Shown: positions 1 to 9,554 of the stretch, in pieces
Layout of the letters: each line of letters starts with the position of its first letter
Position numbering within the stretch: the stretch's first letter is position 1
From: Planctomycetaceae bacterium
Lineage (GTDB): Bacteria; Planctomycetota; Planctomycetia; Pirellulales; Thermoguttaceae
Direction of reading: 5' to 3'
DNA: 40,832 nt
NCBI GenBank assembly: GCA_031289675.1
Contig: JAITOZ010000215.1
Location: forward strand, 1 to 40,832
Translations under genes and position numbers: made by a program
Notes under the pieces: generated by a model
The model's input: only the letters and a program-made list of their open reading frames with translations
Told to the model about the DNA's origin: nothing
Database searches by the model: none

Positions 1-228
1 TACCCTTAATAGCACAGGTTCCCATTCATTGTTTCCCCTTATTTGTAAATTAAGAGAATAAGGGTAAGAGTTTGGAGACGCATTACTATTAAGGGGTCGG
101 AAAATGAAAATAAGGGTTATGCGAGTTTTCGCTTCCTGATTTCCCCGCATTACTAGTCACTCACCACTAGCCACTAATACAAAGCGGTCTTCACGCCTTC
201 GCGATGAAAAAACGGTTCCAGAACAAAT

Positions 229-1293
229 CTAATGATGCGGTTTTGAATGTTGAACATTATTTTGCGTTTTCTCAACATTATTGCCGGTGTTATTGCGTTT
301 GTCTAACCATTCGCACGTTCTCCTGACGGCTTCTTCAAACGGTATCGGTTTGTATCCTAATTCGTTTTTTGCTTTTTCACACGAAAACGCCCAATCCGTA
401 ATGAACGTCCGCACCCAATCCGGCGTAATCGGCGGGTATATTCCCAGCCATTTTGCCCGCAGTTCAAAAATCTTCGCAACCAAAAGCGGTATCAGGCAAT
501 ACATTTTGAATTGAAGATGCCGCTTGCCGTCTATGCGTGTAATGGTGTCAAATACGTCTTTCAGGGAAACATTCTCACCGCCGAGAATATAGCGTTCGCC
601 GATTGTTCCGCGTTCCATCGCCAAAATATGCCCCTCCGCAACATCATCAATATAACCGTAATTGCCGACGTTGCGTCCCCAGTTTAACAGGAACGGAAAA
701 CGTCCTCTGCGGTAATTGTCTATCAATCGTGTAACCGAGTTGGACTCCGACATTACGCCCGGTCCAAAAACCCGTGTCGGATTAACAATCACCAGCGGCA
801 ATCCGTCGGCAATCCATTGAAGCGATTCGTTCTCCATCACGGTTTTCGTCTTTTCGTATTCGGTGAAGTATTTTGCACGTTGACGGGGCATTGACTCATC
901 GCCTATGACTCCTTTGAGTGTCGGTCCGAGCGTAACGATGGTTGATGTCCAGACGATACGTTGGATATTGTTTTTTCGTGCGGAGGCGAAAACGTTTCGG
1001 GTTCCAACGAGATTGACTTCGGCAAACGTTTTAGGATTTTTTGCCCAGTTTTTTGCATAGGCTGCAAGATGAAAAACACAGTCGCAGCCGAGCATAGCGT
1101 CTTGCAGCGACTTGGGATTATTGATGTCGCCGAGACAGTATTCAAGGTTTTCGTTTTTCGTCTTATTGTCCGGTATCCTCTTCGACCGGGTCAAGGCACG
1201 CACACTGTAGCCCTGTTGCAAAAGTTTCTCGACCAGTACCGAACCGATAAATCCCGTACTGCCTGTTACAAAGACTTTTTTATTCGCGTTCAT
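229..1293 (-). CDS. NAD-dependent epimerase/dehydratase (extended SDR family)
   Basis: ORF 229..1344; N-terminal Rossmann motif VFVTGSTGFIGSVLVEKLLQQGYSVRAL; YxxxK-type segment (YFTEYEKTKT). Likely start MNANKKVFVTG at 1293 rather than 1344. Confidence 0.9.
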   Translation of the reverse strand: MNANKKVFVTGSTGFIGSVLVEKLLQQGYSVRALTRSKRIPDNKTKNENLEYCLGDINNPKSLQDAMLGCDCVFHLAAYAKNWAKNPKTFAEVNLVGTRNVFASARKNNIQRIVWTSTIVTLGPTLKGVIGDESMPRQRAKYFTEYEKTKTVMENESLQWIADGLPLVIVNPTRVFGPGVMSESNSVTRLIDNYRRGRFPFLLNWGRNVGNYGYIDDVAEGHILAMERGTIGERYILGGENVSLKDVFDTITRIDGKRHLQFKMYCLIPLLVAKIFELRAKWLGIYPPITPDWVRTFITDWAFSCEKAKNELGYKPIPFEEAVRRTCEWLDKRNNTGNNVEKTQNNVQHSKPHH

Positions 1294-1386
1294 CGTGTTA
1301 CAATCGGCTGAGATCACTGAGAGCGATGATGACAAGTCATCCATTGTCTCTATTGTTCGCTATTTTTCGCCGTTTGCAACCGTACA

Positions 1387-2130
1387 ATGAAAATTACCAA
1401 CCTTTTTTTCCGCCGAGCCGTTGGTTTTGCCGGAACGATTTTTTTCCGGTCGCTCATCGGTACGGTGGATTTCAAATGGGCTTTTTATGACCCGGAAATT
1501 GACCCGTACATCGGCAAAAAACATTTTATCCTAATGTTTTGGCACGAACATATTCTCTGTCCGCTTGTTTTTCGGCGGCACAGTCCTGTAACAATGCTTA
1601 CAAGTCAGCACGGCGATGCCGAAATGGTGAGTCAGGCGGCGCAGTTTTTGGGAATGAAATACGTTCGCGGCAGCAGTTACTCCGGCGGTTCGGCAGCGAT
1701 CAAAGAAATGCTGACATTGCGGGAACACGATATTTTAGCATTCACACCGGACGGTCCCCGCGGACCGGCGCGGAAAATGGCACCGGGAGCCGTGTATCTG
1801 GCTTCAAAATTGCAGATGCCGATTGTCCTTCTGGGCATCGGTTATGACCGTCCGTATCGGCTGCGGTCGTGGGATAAATTTGTGATACCGAGACCGTTTT
1901 CGCGGGGCAGAATTATATCCTCGCCGTTTATTGCGGTACCGCAGCGTTTATCGAAGCCGGAGTTGGAACATTACCGGCACTATTGCGAAACACTATTGAC
2001 GGACTTAACAGACCGGGCGGAGCATTGGGCGGCAAGCGGCGGTCATATTGCCGGTGAATCTGCCGTATGTATGGGACCGAAGTCATCCCTAATGTATTAC
2101 GGCTATTCACAATATGCGGAAATTAATTGA
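1387..2130 (+). CDS. DUF374-type lysophospholipid acyltransferase family protein
   Basis: 247 aa; FWHEHILCPL, TSQHGDAEMVSQAAQFLGMKYVRGSSYSGG and FTPDGPRGPARKMAPGAVYLA are typical of DUF374/LPLAT proteins. Confidence 0.88.
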   Translation: MKITNLFFRRAVGFAGTIFFRSLIGTVDFKWAFYDPEIDPYIGKKHFILMFWHEHILCPLVFRRHSPVTMLTSQHGDAEMVSQAAQFLGMKYVRGSSYSGGSAAIKEMLTLREHDILAFTPDGPRGPARKMAPGAVYLASKLQMPIVLLGIGYDRPYRLRSWDKFVIPRPFSRGRIISSPFIAVPQRLSKPELEHYRHYCETLLTDLTDRAEHWAASGGHIAGESAVCMGPKSSLMYYGYSQYAEIN

Positions 2131-2143
2131 CCGTTCACGGTTG

Positions 2144-2339
2144 ACGAACGCGGGATAGTCATCCCGCTGGTTTTATGATAGAATGACCTTGAATCTGAAC
2201 CGTGAAACTTTAACCGCTTGCCGTCTGCCGTCCCCCGATGTCGTTGGAATGCCGGACTATTCGCGTAATGAAATCGAAAAACGACGATAGTATTTTTCAC
2301 CGGCGAACGGTTACTCAAATTATTTATGTCATCCTTTGA
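2144..2339 (+). repeat. Dispersed intergenic element, copy 1 (hairpin, GGTTTTATGATAG block, shortened small ORF from 2238)
   Basis: Shared blocks: ggttttatgatag; tgaaactttaaccgc; tgccgtccc; gttgga; aatgaaatcgaaaaacgacgatagtattttt. Confidence 0.7.
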
Positions 2340-3795
2340 AGGTGCAATTCGCTTATTGGAGTCCCGCATTAATCTGGAAAAACTCCAATCGTTTGAAGCG
2401 GACGATATGGTTGGCCGCCTTGATATGCTCCGGCAACTTTTGTCTCTCTTCGGCAGTCCAGAAACGAAGTACCGCACCGTTCACGTTGCCGGCACAAAGG
2501 GCAAGGGTTCGGTTTGCGCCTTTCTGGAATCCATTTTTATTGCCGAAGGCAAATACGTCGGCACTTTCACCTCGCCGCATCTTTATTCTGTTACGGAACG
2601 CTTGAAAATCAACGGCAAAGCGTGCAGCAACGAAGATTTTGCCCGATTGATGTTTTCTGTCTGCGGCAAAATCGATCCGCCGATACTGGAAACGTTGACG
2701 TACTTTGAGTTGCTGACGCTTCTGGCGTTCGTGTATTTTGCCGAACAAAACGTCGATGTTGCCGTCTTTGAAGTCGGTCTCGGCGGCAGATTGGACTCAA
2801 CGAATGTTTGCCGCTCCGATGCCGTCGTGATTTCGAGTGTCAGTTATGACCACCTGATACAGTTAGGACCGACCCTGACATCCATTGCGGCGGAAAAATG
2901 CGGCATTATTAAGCCCCGCGTACCGATTGTTTCCGCCGTGTTACACCCCGAAGCCCAAAGCGTTGTCCGAGCCGAAGCCAAAGCGGACAATGCCCCTGTG
3001 TATTTTCTCGGCGAATCGTTTTTCGTCAAAGAGAGCCGGGATGTGCAATCGTCCCGTTTTTCTTTCCGTTTCCAAGCGATGCTGCCGCAGTTTCCGGTTG
3101 ATTACGAAATCGACAGCATCGAATTGTCGATGCCCGGCTCGCATCAAGTCCGTAATGCGTCCCTCGCTTTGGCTGCCCGGCTGCTTCTGAATCAGCACTT
3201 TGGAAATCCCGACATTCAAAATATCCGCAGCGGACTTCAGCAAACCGCTCTGCCGCTGCGTGTTGAAATAGTGCATCCTTCTAGTGCGGATAAGCCGGTC
3301 GTTGTTTTTGACGGGGCGCACAACCGGTCTTCCGTTCGGGCTTTTGTCCGAACCGTTACCGAGCATTTTATGAATAAGCGGCTGCTTTTGGTATTCGGCG
3401 TTTCACTCGGAAAAGATGTCGAAGGAATGATTGCCGAATTGAGCGGCTTCTTTTATTACATTTATCTAACACAGTATTCCAACAGTCGCAGGGCTTTTCC
3501 CGCAGAAGGGTTGAAGCGGATTTTTTCACTCGACCCCGGCAAGTTGCCGCCGGACGAGGAGGAATACGGCAGTATGAATTTTATGGAACCTTCGGTGAGT
3601 TTGAATCCGGCGATATTCGATGCGGTGCAGATGAGTCCGGCAAACTTTGACCGGACACCGGCTCATTTGGAGTCCGTCGAAAACTGCGTTGAAGCCTTAC
3701 AGCGGTGTTTGCAGAAGGCAGCACCTAATGACGTTGTTTGTGTTACCGGTTCGCTCTATCTGGCAGCGGAATTAAGGCAATATGTTAATGGATAA
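2326..3795 (+). CDS. folC: Bifunctional folylpolyglutamate synthase/dihydrofolate synthase
   Basis: 489 aa; HVAGTKGKGSVCAFLESI P-loop, TSPHLYSVTERLKING, FEVGLGGRLDSTN, FDGAHN. Confidence 0.93.
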   Translation: MSSFEGAIRLLESRINLEKLQSFEADDMVGRLDMLRQLLSLFGSPETKYRTVHVAGTKGKGSVCAFLESIFIAEGKYVGTFTSPHLYSVTERLKINGKACSNEDFARLMFSVCGKIDPPILETLTYFELLTLLAFVYFAEQNVDVAVFEVGLGGRLDSTNVCRSDAVVISSVSYDHLIQLGPTLTSIAAEKCGIIKPRVPIVSAVLHPEAQSVVRAEAKADNAPVYFLGESFFVKESRDVQSSRFSFRFQAMLPQFPVDYEIDSIELSMPGSHQVRNASLALAARLLLNQHFGNPDIQNIRSGLQQTALPLRVEIVHPSSADKPVVVFDGAHNRSSVRAFVRTVTEHFMNKRLLLVFGVSLGKDVEGMIAELSGFFYYIYLTQYSNSRRAFPAEGLKRIFSLDPGKLPPDEEEYGSMNFMEPSVSLNPAIFDAVQMSPANFDRTPAHLESVENCVEALQRCLQKAAPNDVVCVTGSLYLAAELRQYVNG

Positions 3796-3861
3796 GATAA
3801 CGGGTTATGACTAACGAGCCGCAGCATTTGGTTGCAGGCGAAAAAACGGTTGTATTCAAAT

Positions 3862-5421
3862 ATGTTCAACGAGAACGGCAGTATTTTTAATTATGAGGCA
3901 GCAAAACCGGCAGCGGGGGAATCTGAGAAAGTGAAAAATTCGCCTCCGAGGGTTACCCGTGCCTTAGCGATTGTCGCATCCATTGTCATCGTTCTTGCCG
4001 GTGTCAAAGCGGCAAGCGGACTGCTCGGTCCGATTATGCTTGCGCTCTTTCTGGCAATCATTCTGTTAATTCCGCTGCGTTTTTTGGAACGGAATCGCTG
4101 TCCCGCCTTTTTGTCGTACCTCATCGTTATCGGCGGGACGATTACTCTTTTTATTTTATTGACGTATTTTGTCGGGAAATCGCTCAACGATTTTATCGGC
4201 AAGATACCGGCATACAAAGACCGCTTTACTGAAAAATATACGCAAATCGAAAAGCAGTTTGAACGCTTCGGTTTCGTTATCGGCAAGTTGACCGAAAACC
4301 TGAACGCGGAAAATCCGAACGCCGCGACCGAAACCCTGCCGGAGACAAATTCGCCGGAAACCGTTCCGGGTGTAACGATACCGGTCATAATGCCGGAACA
4401 GGACAATACTGCTGCCCTTGCACACGAAAAACAGGAGAAGACGCAAGAAACTGTCAACGAAACAAATAAACAGGAAGAAAATGCAATAAAAAATATAGCC
4501 GTCCAAGAGATAAACAAACCGGACGCAAGCAACACGGACGAAGAGAAACAGATTGCAGATAAACCGGATGACGATAAACCGGATGACGATAAACCGGTTA
4601 CGGAAGAGCCGGAGGAAGAAACGTCTGAAAATGCTGCGGCACCTTTTTTCCCGCTCACGCCGTCCATCGACAAAAATCTGCCGACCGCCAAACCGGAGGA
4701 TGTCGAAAAATGGGTGCGCAATGTTCACGATACCAGTCCTTCGCTCATCGCACTTGATCCGCAAAATGTAATGTATTGGATTGCCAGCATCTTTTTGCAG
4801 TTGCGGCATCTGGTCGAAGGCGGTTTTCTCGTACTCATTTTTACGATATTTATGCTCTTCGAGGCTTCGCAGTTTTCGGCAAAAGTCGATAAAGCCATCG
4901 GCAAAGAAGGGGCGATAAACAATCAGCATTTACATCAGATAGCCCGCGACATCCGGCGTTATCTTGTTTTGAAAACAATCGTCAATTTTGCTTCCGGCGG
5001 GGCGGCAATGTTTGTTTATTGGTTTTTTGGTGTGCCGGCTTGGTTCTTCTGGGGAATCATTGCGTTCTTCCTGTATTACATTCCGAACATCGGCGGCACG
5101 CTGGCGGCGGTGATACCGGGTATTTTGATTTTCGTTAATTATGATTTACCCGGTGTGTTTTTGTACGGAATGTGCCTTGTCGTGATTGAATGTACGATTG
5201 CTTACGGCTTTGAACCGCGTTTTCTCGGACACGGTCTCGGTCTTTCGACGGTCGTGATTTTGCTGACGTTGGTATTTTGGGGCTGGATACTTGGACCTAT
5301 CGGTTTATTTCTTGCTGCTCCGTTGACGGTGATGCTTAAAATTATTCTTCAGGCGTTTCCCGAAACGAAGTGGATTGCGATTATGCTTGACGACCGCCGG
5401 GCGGTTTCGCAACAGACTTGA
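3862..5421 (+). CDS. AI-2E family transporter (PerM-like) with a long low-complexity insertion
   Basis: Multi-TM protein with C-terminal YYIPNIGGTLAAVIPGIL ... EPRFLGHGLGLSTVVILLTLVFWGWILGPIGLFLAAPLTVMLKI, typical of AI-2E transporters; likely ATG at 3862 (MFNENGS). Confidence 0.88.
   Translation: MFNENGSIFNYEAAKPAAGESEKVKNSPPRVTRALAIVASIVIVLAGVKAASGLLGPIMLALFLAIILLIPLRFLERNRCPAFLSYLIVIGGTITLFILLTYFVGKSLNDFIGKIPAYKDRFTEKYTQIEKQFERFGFVIGKLTENLNAENPNAATETLPETNSPETVPGVTIPVIMPEQDNTAALAHEKQEKTQETVNETNKQEENAIKNIAVQEINKPDASNTDEEKQIADKPDDDKPDDDKPVTEEPEEETSENAAAPFFPLTPSIDKNLPTAKPEDVEKWVRNVHDTSPSLIALDPQNVMYWIASIFLQLRHLVEGGFLVLIFTIFMLFEASQFSAKVDKAIGKEGAINNQHLHQIARDIRRYLVLKTIVNFASGGAAMFVYWFFGVPAWFFWGIIAFFLYYIPNIGGTLAAVIPGILIFVNYDLPGVFLYGMCLVVIECTIAYGFEPRFLGHGLGLSTVVILLTLVFWGWILGPIGLFLAAPLTVMLKIILQAFPETKWIAIMLDDRRAVSQQT
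4558..4597 (+). repeat. 15-bp in-frame tandem repeat (gataaaccggatgac) encoding DKPDD
   Basis: gataaaccggatgac gataaaccggatgac gataaaccgg read directly. Confidence 0.9.
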
Positions 5422-5570
5422 CGACCGCCCGCATACAAAATGCAATGTTTCTATGAACGGTGTTGAAATGCCGATAGAAGAGACGCAGCAGCCTCAATGC
5501 CGCCTTTGAGAAAAGTGTGATTCTGATTTTTGAATGGGCGGTGAGATTCCGTAATCTGCCGTAAAAAAGA

Positions 5571-5599
5571 TTGACAGAACGTTGACAAGAAAGCATAAT
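5571..5599 (+). promoter_or_regulatory. Candidate sigma70-type promoter for the tandem hydrolase gene
   Basis: TTGACA (5571-5576), 17-nt spacer, CATAAT (5594-5599), 29 nt before ATG at 5628. Confidence 0.6.
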
Positions 5600-5627
5600 A
5601 CGGTTTGCAATTTTTATCCCTTTGGCA

Positions 5628-7169
5628 ATGTGCAAACACGTATTCTTCGTCTTTTTTGCCTGTACCGCTTTGGCAGCGGCAGCGGAGTTTTCCGGTAAAA
5701 CAAGCAACTGGCACGGCTTCGACTCCTACGAATTTGAAGTCGGCGGACGACCGTGCCGAACCGTCGTCCCCAAACACGCCGCCGAAGGAAATCCTTGGGC
5801 TTGGCGAGCCGTCTTCTGGGGGGGAGAACCGCAAACAGAAATCGCACTCCTCAAACACGGCTTTCATCTGGCATTCATCCAATGCAGCGATTTACTCGCC
5901 TCTCCAAAAAATATCGAAGAACGGAACGCCTTTTACAAAGAATTAACGGAAAAATACGGCTTGGCAAAAAAGCCCGTCCTCATCGGAATGAGCCGCGGAG
6001 GACTCTGCGCTCTCCGCTGGGCGATTGCCAATCCCGACAACGTTGCGTGCCTCTACCTTGACGCACCGGTCTGCGATTTTAAGAGTTGGCCCGGCGGTAA
6101 AGGAAAAGGGAAATACAGTCCCGATGATTGGAAAAACGTGCTGCAAACATATAATCTGACTGAAGAAGAAGCGTTGACCTTCAAGAGCAATCCGGTTGAT
6201 GCCTTCGCACCGCTTGCCGAACGGAAAGTGCCGATTATCAGTGTTTGCGGTGATATTGACGAAGTCGTGCCGTTTGACGAAAATACGAAAATCCTTGCCG
6301 AACGTTATAAAAACGCAGCAGCACCATTTGAGGTCATTTTGAAACCGAATAACAAACACCATCCGCATAGTCTCAAAGACCCGAAACCGATTGTTGACTT
6401 TATTCTGCGCTCTGTTCCCGGTAATATTCCGATGCCGGGAATACAGGTTGTGCAGAGTGCCGCTTTGCCGGCAAGTACGAGTATCTGGAACCCGGCAAAG
6501 AAAAGCGGAAATATCGGCGAACCGCGTCCGATTGATACAGCGCAAACGGATACAGTGCGGTACTGGCTGTTTTTACCGGCAGATTACGAAAAGCAGGCGG
6601 CATCCGGCGGTGCGCCGCTGCTTTTATTTTTACACGGTGCCGGTGAACGGGGCAGCAACATTAACAAGGTCAAAGATTGGGGACCGCCGATGCTGCTTGA
6701 TACGCCGGAGTTCAGGGAGCATTTTCCGTGTGTAACGGTTTCGCCGCAGTGTAAAAACGGTTATACCTGGTCGCCTGCTCAACTGATGCTGCTGCTTGAT
6801 GAGATAGAAAAGTGTTACAAGATTGACAAGAGCCGGATTTACGTAACAGGATTGAGTATGGGCGGCTTCGGTACGTGGATGTGCTTGAATGAATCGCCGC
6901 AGCGGTTTGCGGCGGCGGTACCGGTTTGCAGCGGAGCGAAGACGCGTTGGGCGAAAAACTTTACGGACATTCCGGTTTGGAATTTTCACGGAGACAAAGA
7001 CCCGGTCGTTCCGATAGCAAAGTCGGAAGAGATAGTCAAAGCGGTCCAAGCGGCTGGGGGCAAAAAAATAATCTTCACGACATACGCCGGCGGCGTTCAC
7101 AATGTTTGGTCGCAAACATACAGCAGCCAACTGTTGTACGATTGGCTCTTCGCACACCGGCGCGATTGA
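5628..7169 (+). CDS. Secreted two-domain alpha/beta hydrolase (two hydrolase modules in one polypeptide)
   Basis: Signal peptide MCKHVFFVFFACTALAAAA; first nucleophile elbow GMSRGGL, second GLSMGGFGTW; C-terminal half is PHB-depolymerase/prolyl-oligopeptidase-like (LLLFLHGAGERG ... HGDKDPVVP). Confidence 0.85.
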   Translation: MCKHVFFVFFACTALAAAAEFSGKTSNWHGFDSYEFEVGGRPCRTVVPKHAAEGNPWAWRAVFWGGEPQTEIALLKHGFHLAFIQCSDLLASPKNIEERNAFYKELTEKYGLAKKPVLIGMSRGGLCALRWAIANPDNVACLYLDAPVCDFKSWPGGKGKGKYSPDDWKNVLQTYNLTEEEALTFKSNPVDAFAPLAERKVPIISVCGDIDEVVPFDENTKILAERYKNAAAPFEVILKPNNKHHPHSLKDPKPIVDFILRSVPGNIPMPGIQVVQSAALPASTSIWNPAKKSGNIGEPRPIDTAQTDTVRYWLFLPADYEKQAASGGAPLLLFLHGAGERGSNINKVKDWGPPMLLDTPEFREHFPCVTVSPQCKNGYTWSPAQLMLLLDEIEKCYKIDKSRIYVTGLSMGGFGTWMCLNESPQRFAAAVPVCSGAKTRWAKNFTDIPVWNFHGDKDPVVPIAKSEEIVKAVQAAGGKKIIFTTYAGGVHNVWSQTYSSQLLYDWLFAHRRD

Positions 7170-7254
7170 AACGCTAATTTTCTTCGAGGAGGATTTTCTT
7201 TTTCGGCAGCGGTTTACGTTCCGGCTTTACGGGTTCGGGAGGGGGCTGCGGCTG

Positions 7255-9432
7255 TCAAAGCGACAGCACATATTCGACCAAAGCGTCAATATCTTCTTCG
7301 GAAAGATTCGCCGAGAGACCGTGTTTGCCCTTTGTAAAAACCTCTTTCAGATTCACATAACGTCCATCGTGCAGATACGGGGCGGTACGCCAAACCTCAA
7401 CGAGTGCCGGAGTGTCAAAACGTCCCCGCCGCTCATAAGACGGTACTTTGGTGTTCACATCATACATTTTCCTGTCGGTAAAATAGACTCCTGAATGGCA
7501 GCGAAGACAACCAACTGCCGGTCTTTCAAAAACGGCTTTACCGTGTTCTGCTTTAGCACTCAATTTCCCTTCGATCAAAAACGGACTTGGCACCGGTTTC
7601 AAATTTTGAACATAGACATCAATTCCATCGCACGGCTCATCCTGCGGTGCAGTGAACATAATAAATTGAAAACCGGTGCGGGTACACTGCCGGACAGTGA
7701 ACCGGTCGCCGAGCCACATTGTCGGCGGTGTATAATAACTATACACCATACTCTTCGTGTTTTTCGGATTACCTGTCCCATCGTGAAGCAAGTCCCAATT
7801 TATGCCGGTCATTCTTGCATCGGGATGGCAACTCGAACACGTCTGCCATTGTTGATAGCAGAGCGATGCATCATTCCACGCTATCTCTCCAAGCCGGTCT
7901 TGGGAAAGCATAAATTGAGAACCCGTCGGAATAATCACCGGTTCCGTATTTTCGTTAGGATTGTATTTGACAATCAGGTCGTTGAAATAAAGTCCGGTAT
8001 AGACCGATTGACCGGTAACGAGTAATTCCCGCGCGCCCTTGCCTTTGAATGGAATCCGTCTTTTCAAATTGCCGGTAAATGATAAATCGTTTGAAACATC
8101 TCCCGCTTCCGCAAGTTTGGTATGCAGTGCATCCGCATCGAGAATGAGCAACTCATTCGTCCCTGATACGGCAATATAAATCTGTTTTCCGTCGGCAGAT
8201 ACAGCGATTCCCCACGGATTTGCCGCTCCCCGTTCCGTATCGTCCAACAGAACGGTATTCACATAACCGCCGCCTTTTTCGTCCAGCCTGAATGTGTCAA
8301 TGATACTCATCGCATTGACGTTCATCTGTCCGTCGTCCAGTTTGTCTGTACCGTTCCAATAACGGGAAATGAGATGTGTCAGATAGGCGTACCGTCCGTC
8401 CGGCGAAAGGCAGATACCAAGCAACTGACAACTTCCCTTCGGCAGACGAATATTTTGGGTTCCGCTGCTTGCAATGCCGATAACGCTCACTTCGGCGGCA
8501 ACGCTTATTTCGGTTTCCAGATGTTCGGGATAACAATTCGGCTCGTTAGGCAGAAAATTGAGGACAAGCAGTTTCTTTCCGTCTTTGGTAACAACAGCAG
8601 CACGGGGTTCACGAATCACCTTGATACGCCGGACAAGTTTCATATCGGGCAGAGCATATTCCGCAACATCGCCGCTGAAACGGTTACAAACAAAAATCTT
8701 TTGACCGTCCGGAGTGAGGACAGGCGAAACCGGAGTATGACCGGCAGCGGCAGACGCTAAAATGCTGCCCGATTCCGCATCCATTGCCGAAATTTTGCCT
8801 TGATGTCCGCCCGATGTTACATAAATCGTTTTCCCGTCGGAACTCAAAACAATTCCTTCCGGTGCATTGCCGGCGGGAAAAATTTTTGTAACCTTATTGT
8901 TTCCGGTATCGACAACAGCAATTTCACCGGAATCATACAGTACAACATAGACTTTCGTTCCATCGGGATTGGCGGTCATTTGCATAGGACCTTTGTACTT
9001 AAATACAGCAGGCTGATTTTGAAGCATTTTTCCGCTTACTGTCCGGTCTATTTGCCCTTCGTCTTTCGTATGAAAAAGCGTCAGTTCATCCGCACTCACA
9101 AAACCGTCGCGGTTGATATCGGCAATCTCAAAATTTTTTCGGGGTGTTTCCTCTGCTTCCGGCGGAGGCGAGGATACGGAGACGAGAAATCCGCTGAATT
9201 CCTTCGGTGAAATAAAAGTGTCTTTGTTTGTATCCGTTTGTGCAAAGGCTTCTTTTTGCGATTGTCCGGTGTGCGGTTTCTGACCTGTATAGCGAATTAG
9301 AAATTGCTGAAATTCTTTCTGACTGACCGTACCGTCTTGATTCCAATCCGCCGATGAAAAATCATCTGTAAAGCATAGAACAGGCAGCAATGTCATTATT
9401 GCTGCAATCGTCATCGGTAAATATTTGTCCAT
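7255..9432 (-). CDS. Secreted EF-hand / YVTN beta-propeller / di-heme cytochrome c peroxidase-like protein
   Basis: Signal peptide; EF-hand loops DWNQDGTVSQKEF, DTNKDTFISPKEF, DINRDGFVSADEL; propeller repeats (VYVVLYDSGEIAVVDTGNNKVTKIFPAGNAPEGIVLSSDGKTIYVTSGG); two CXXCH sites (CSSCH, CLRCH). Confidence 0.9.
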   Translation of the reverse strand: MDKYLPMTIAAIMTLLPVLCFTDDFSSADWNQDGTVSQKEFQQFLIRYTGQKPHTGQSQKEAFAQTDTNKDTFISPKEFSGFLVSVSSPPPEAEETPRKNFEIADINRDGFVSADELTLFHTKDEGQIDRTVSGKMLQNQPAVFKYKGPMQMTANPDGTKVYVVLYDSGEIAVVDTGNNKVTKIFPAGNAPEGIVLSSDGKTIYVTSGGHQGKISAMDAESGSILASAAAGHTPVSPVLTPDGQKIFVCNRFSGDVAEYALPDMKLVRRIKVIREPRAAVVTKDGKKLLVLNFLPNEPNCYPEHLETEISVAAEVSVIGIASSGTQNIRLPKGSCQLLGICLSPDGRYAYLTHLISRYWNGTDKLDDGQMNVNAMSIIDTFRLDEKGGGYVNTVLLDDTERGAANPWGIAVSADGKQIYIAVSGTNELLILDADALHTKLAEAGDVSNDLSFTGNLKRRIPFKGKGARELLVTGQSVYTGLYFNDLIVKYNPNENTEPVIIPTGSQFMLSQDRLGEIAWNDASLCYQQWQTCSSCHPDARMTGINWDLLHDGTGNPKNTKSMVYSYYTPPTMWLGDRFTVRQCTRTGFQFIMFTAPQDEPCDGIDVYVQNLKPVPSPFLIEGKLSAKAEHGKAVFERPAVGCLRCHSGVYFTDRKMYDVNTKVPSYERRGRFDTPALVEVWRTAPYLHDGRYVNLKEVFTKGKHGLSANLSEEDIDALVEYVLSL

Positions 9433-9471
9433 TGCCGTAAGTTTGTGTAGTCAATTAACTGTTCAGAACGT

Positions 9472-9491
9472 CCGGCATCTTACGATGCCGG
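9472..9491. other. Perfect hairpin CCGGCATC-TTAC-GATGCCGG
   Basis: 8-bp stem with tetraloop read directly; lies between two EF-hand genes. Confidence 0.6.
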
Positions 9492-9496
9492 CTCTG

Positions 9497-9542
9497 AAAA
9501 AAGACAATAACATTGAGGCGACCGCAAGAGCAGAGTTATTGT
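9497..9542 (-). terminator. Candidate intrinsic terminator downstream of the CCGK/EF-hand gene
   Basis: Perfect 8-bp inverted repeat ACAATAAC (9504-9511)/GTTATTGT (9535-9542), followed on the minus strand by C then T6. Confidence 0.55.
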
Positions 9543-9554
9543 TAGGATGTTTTT

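Noticed and set aside
3891-4721. 276-aa minus-strand ORF opposite the AI-2E transporter
   Set aside because: Ser/Gly/Cys-rich mirror of the acidic low-complexity insertion; no recognisable domain; antisense artefact.
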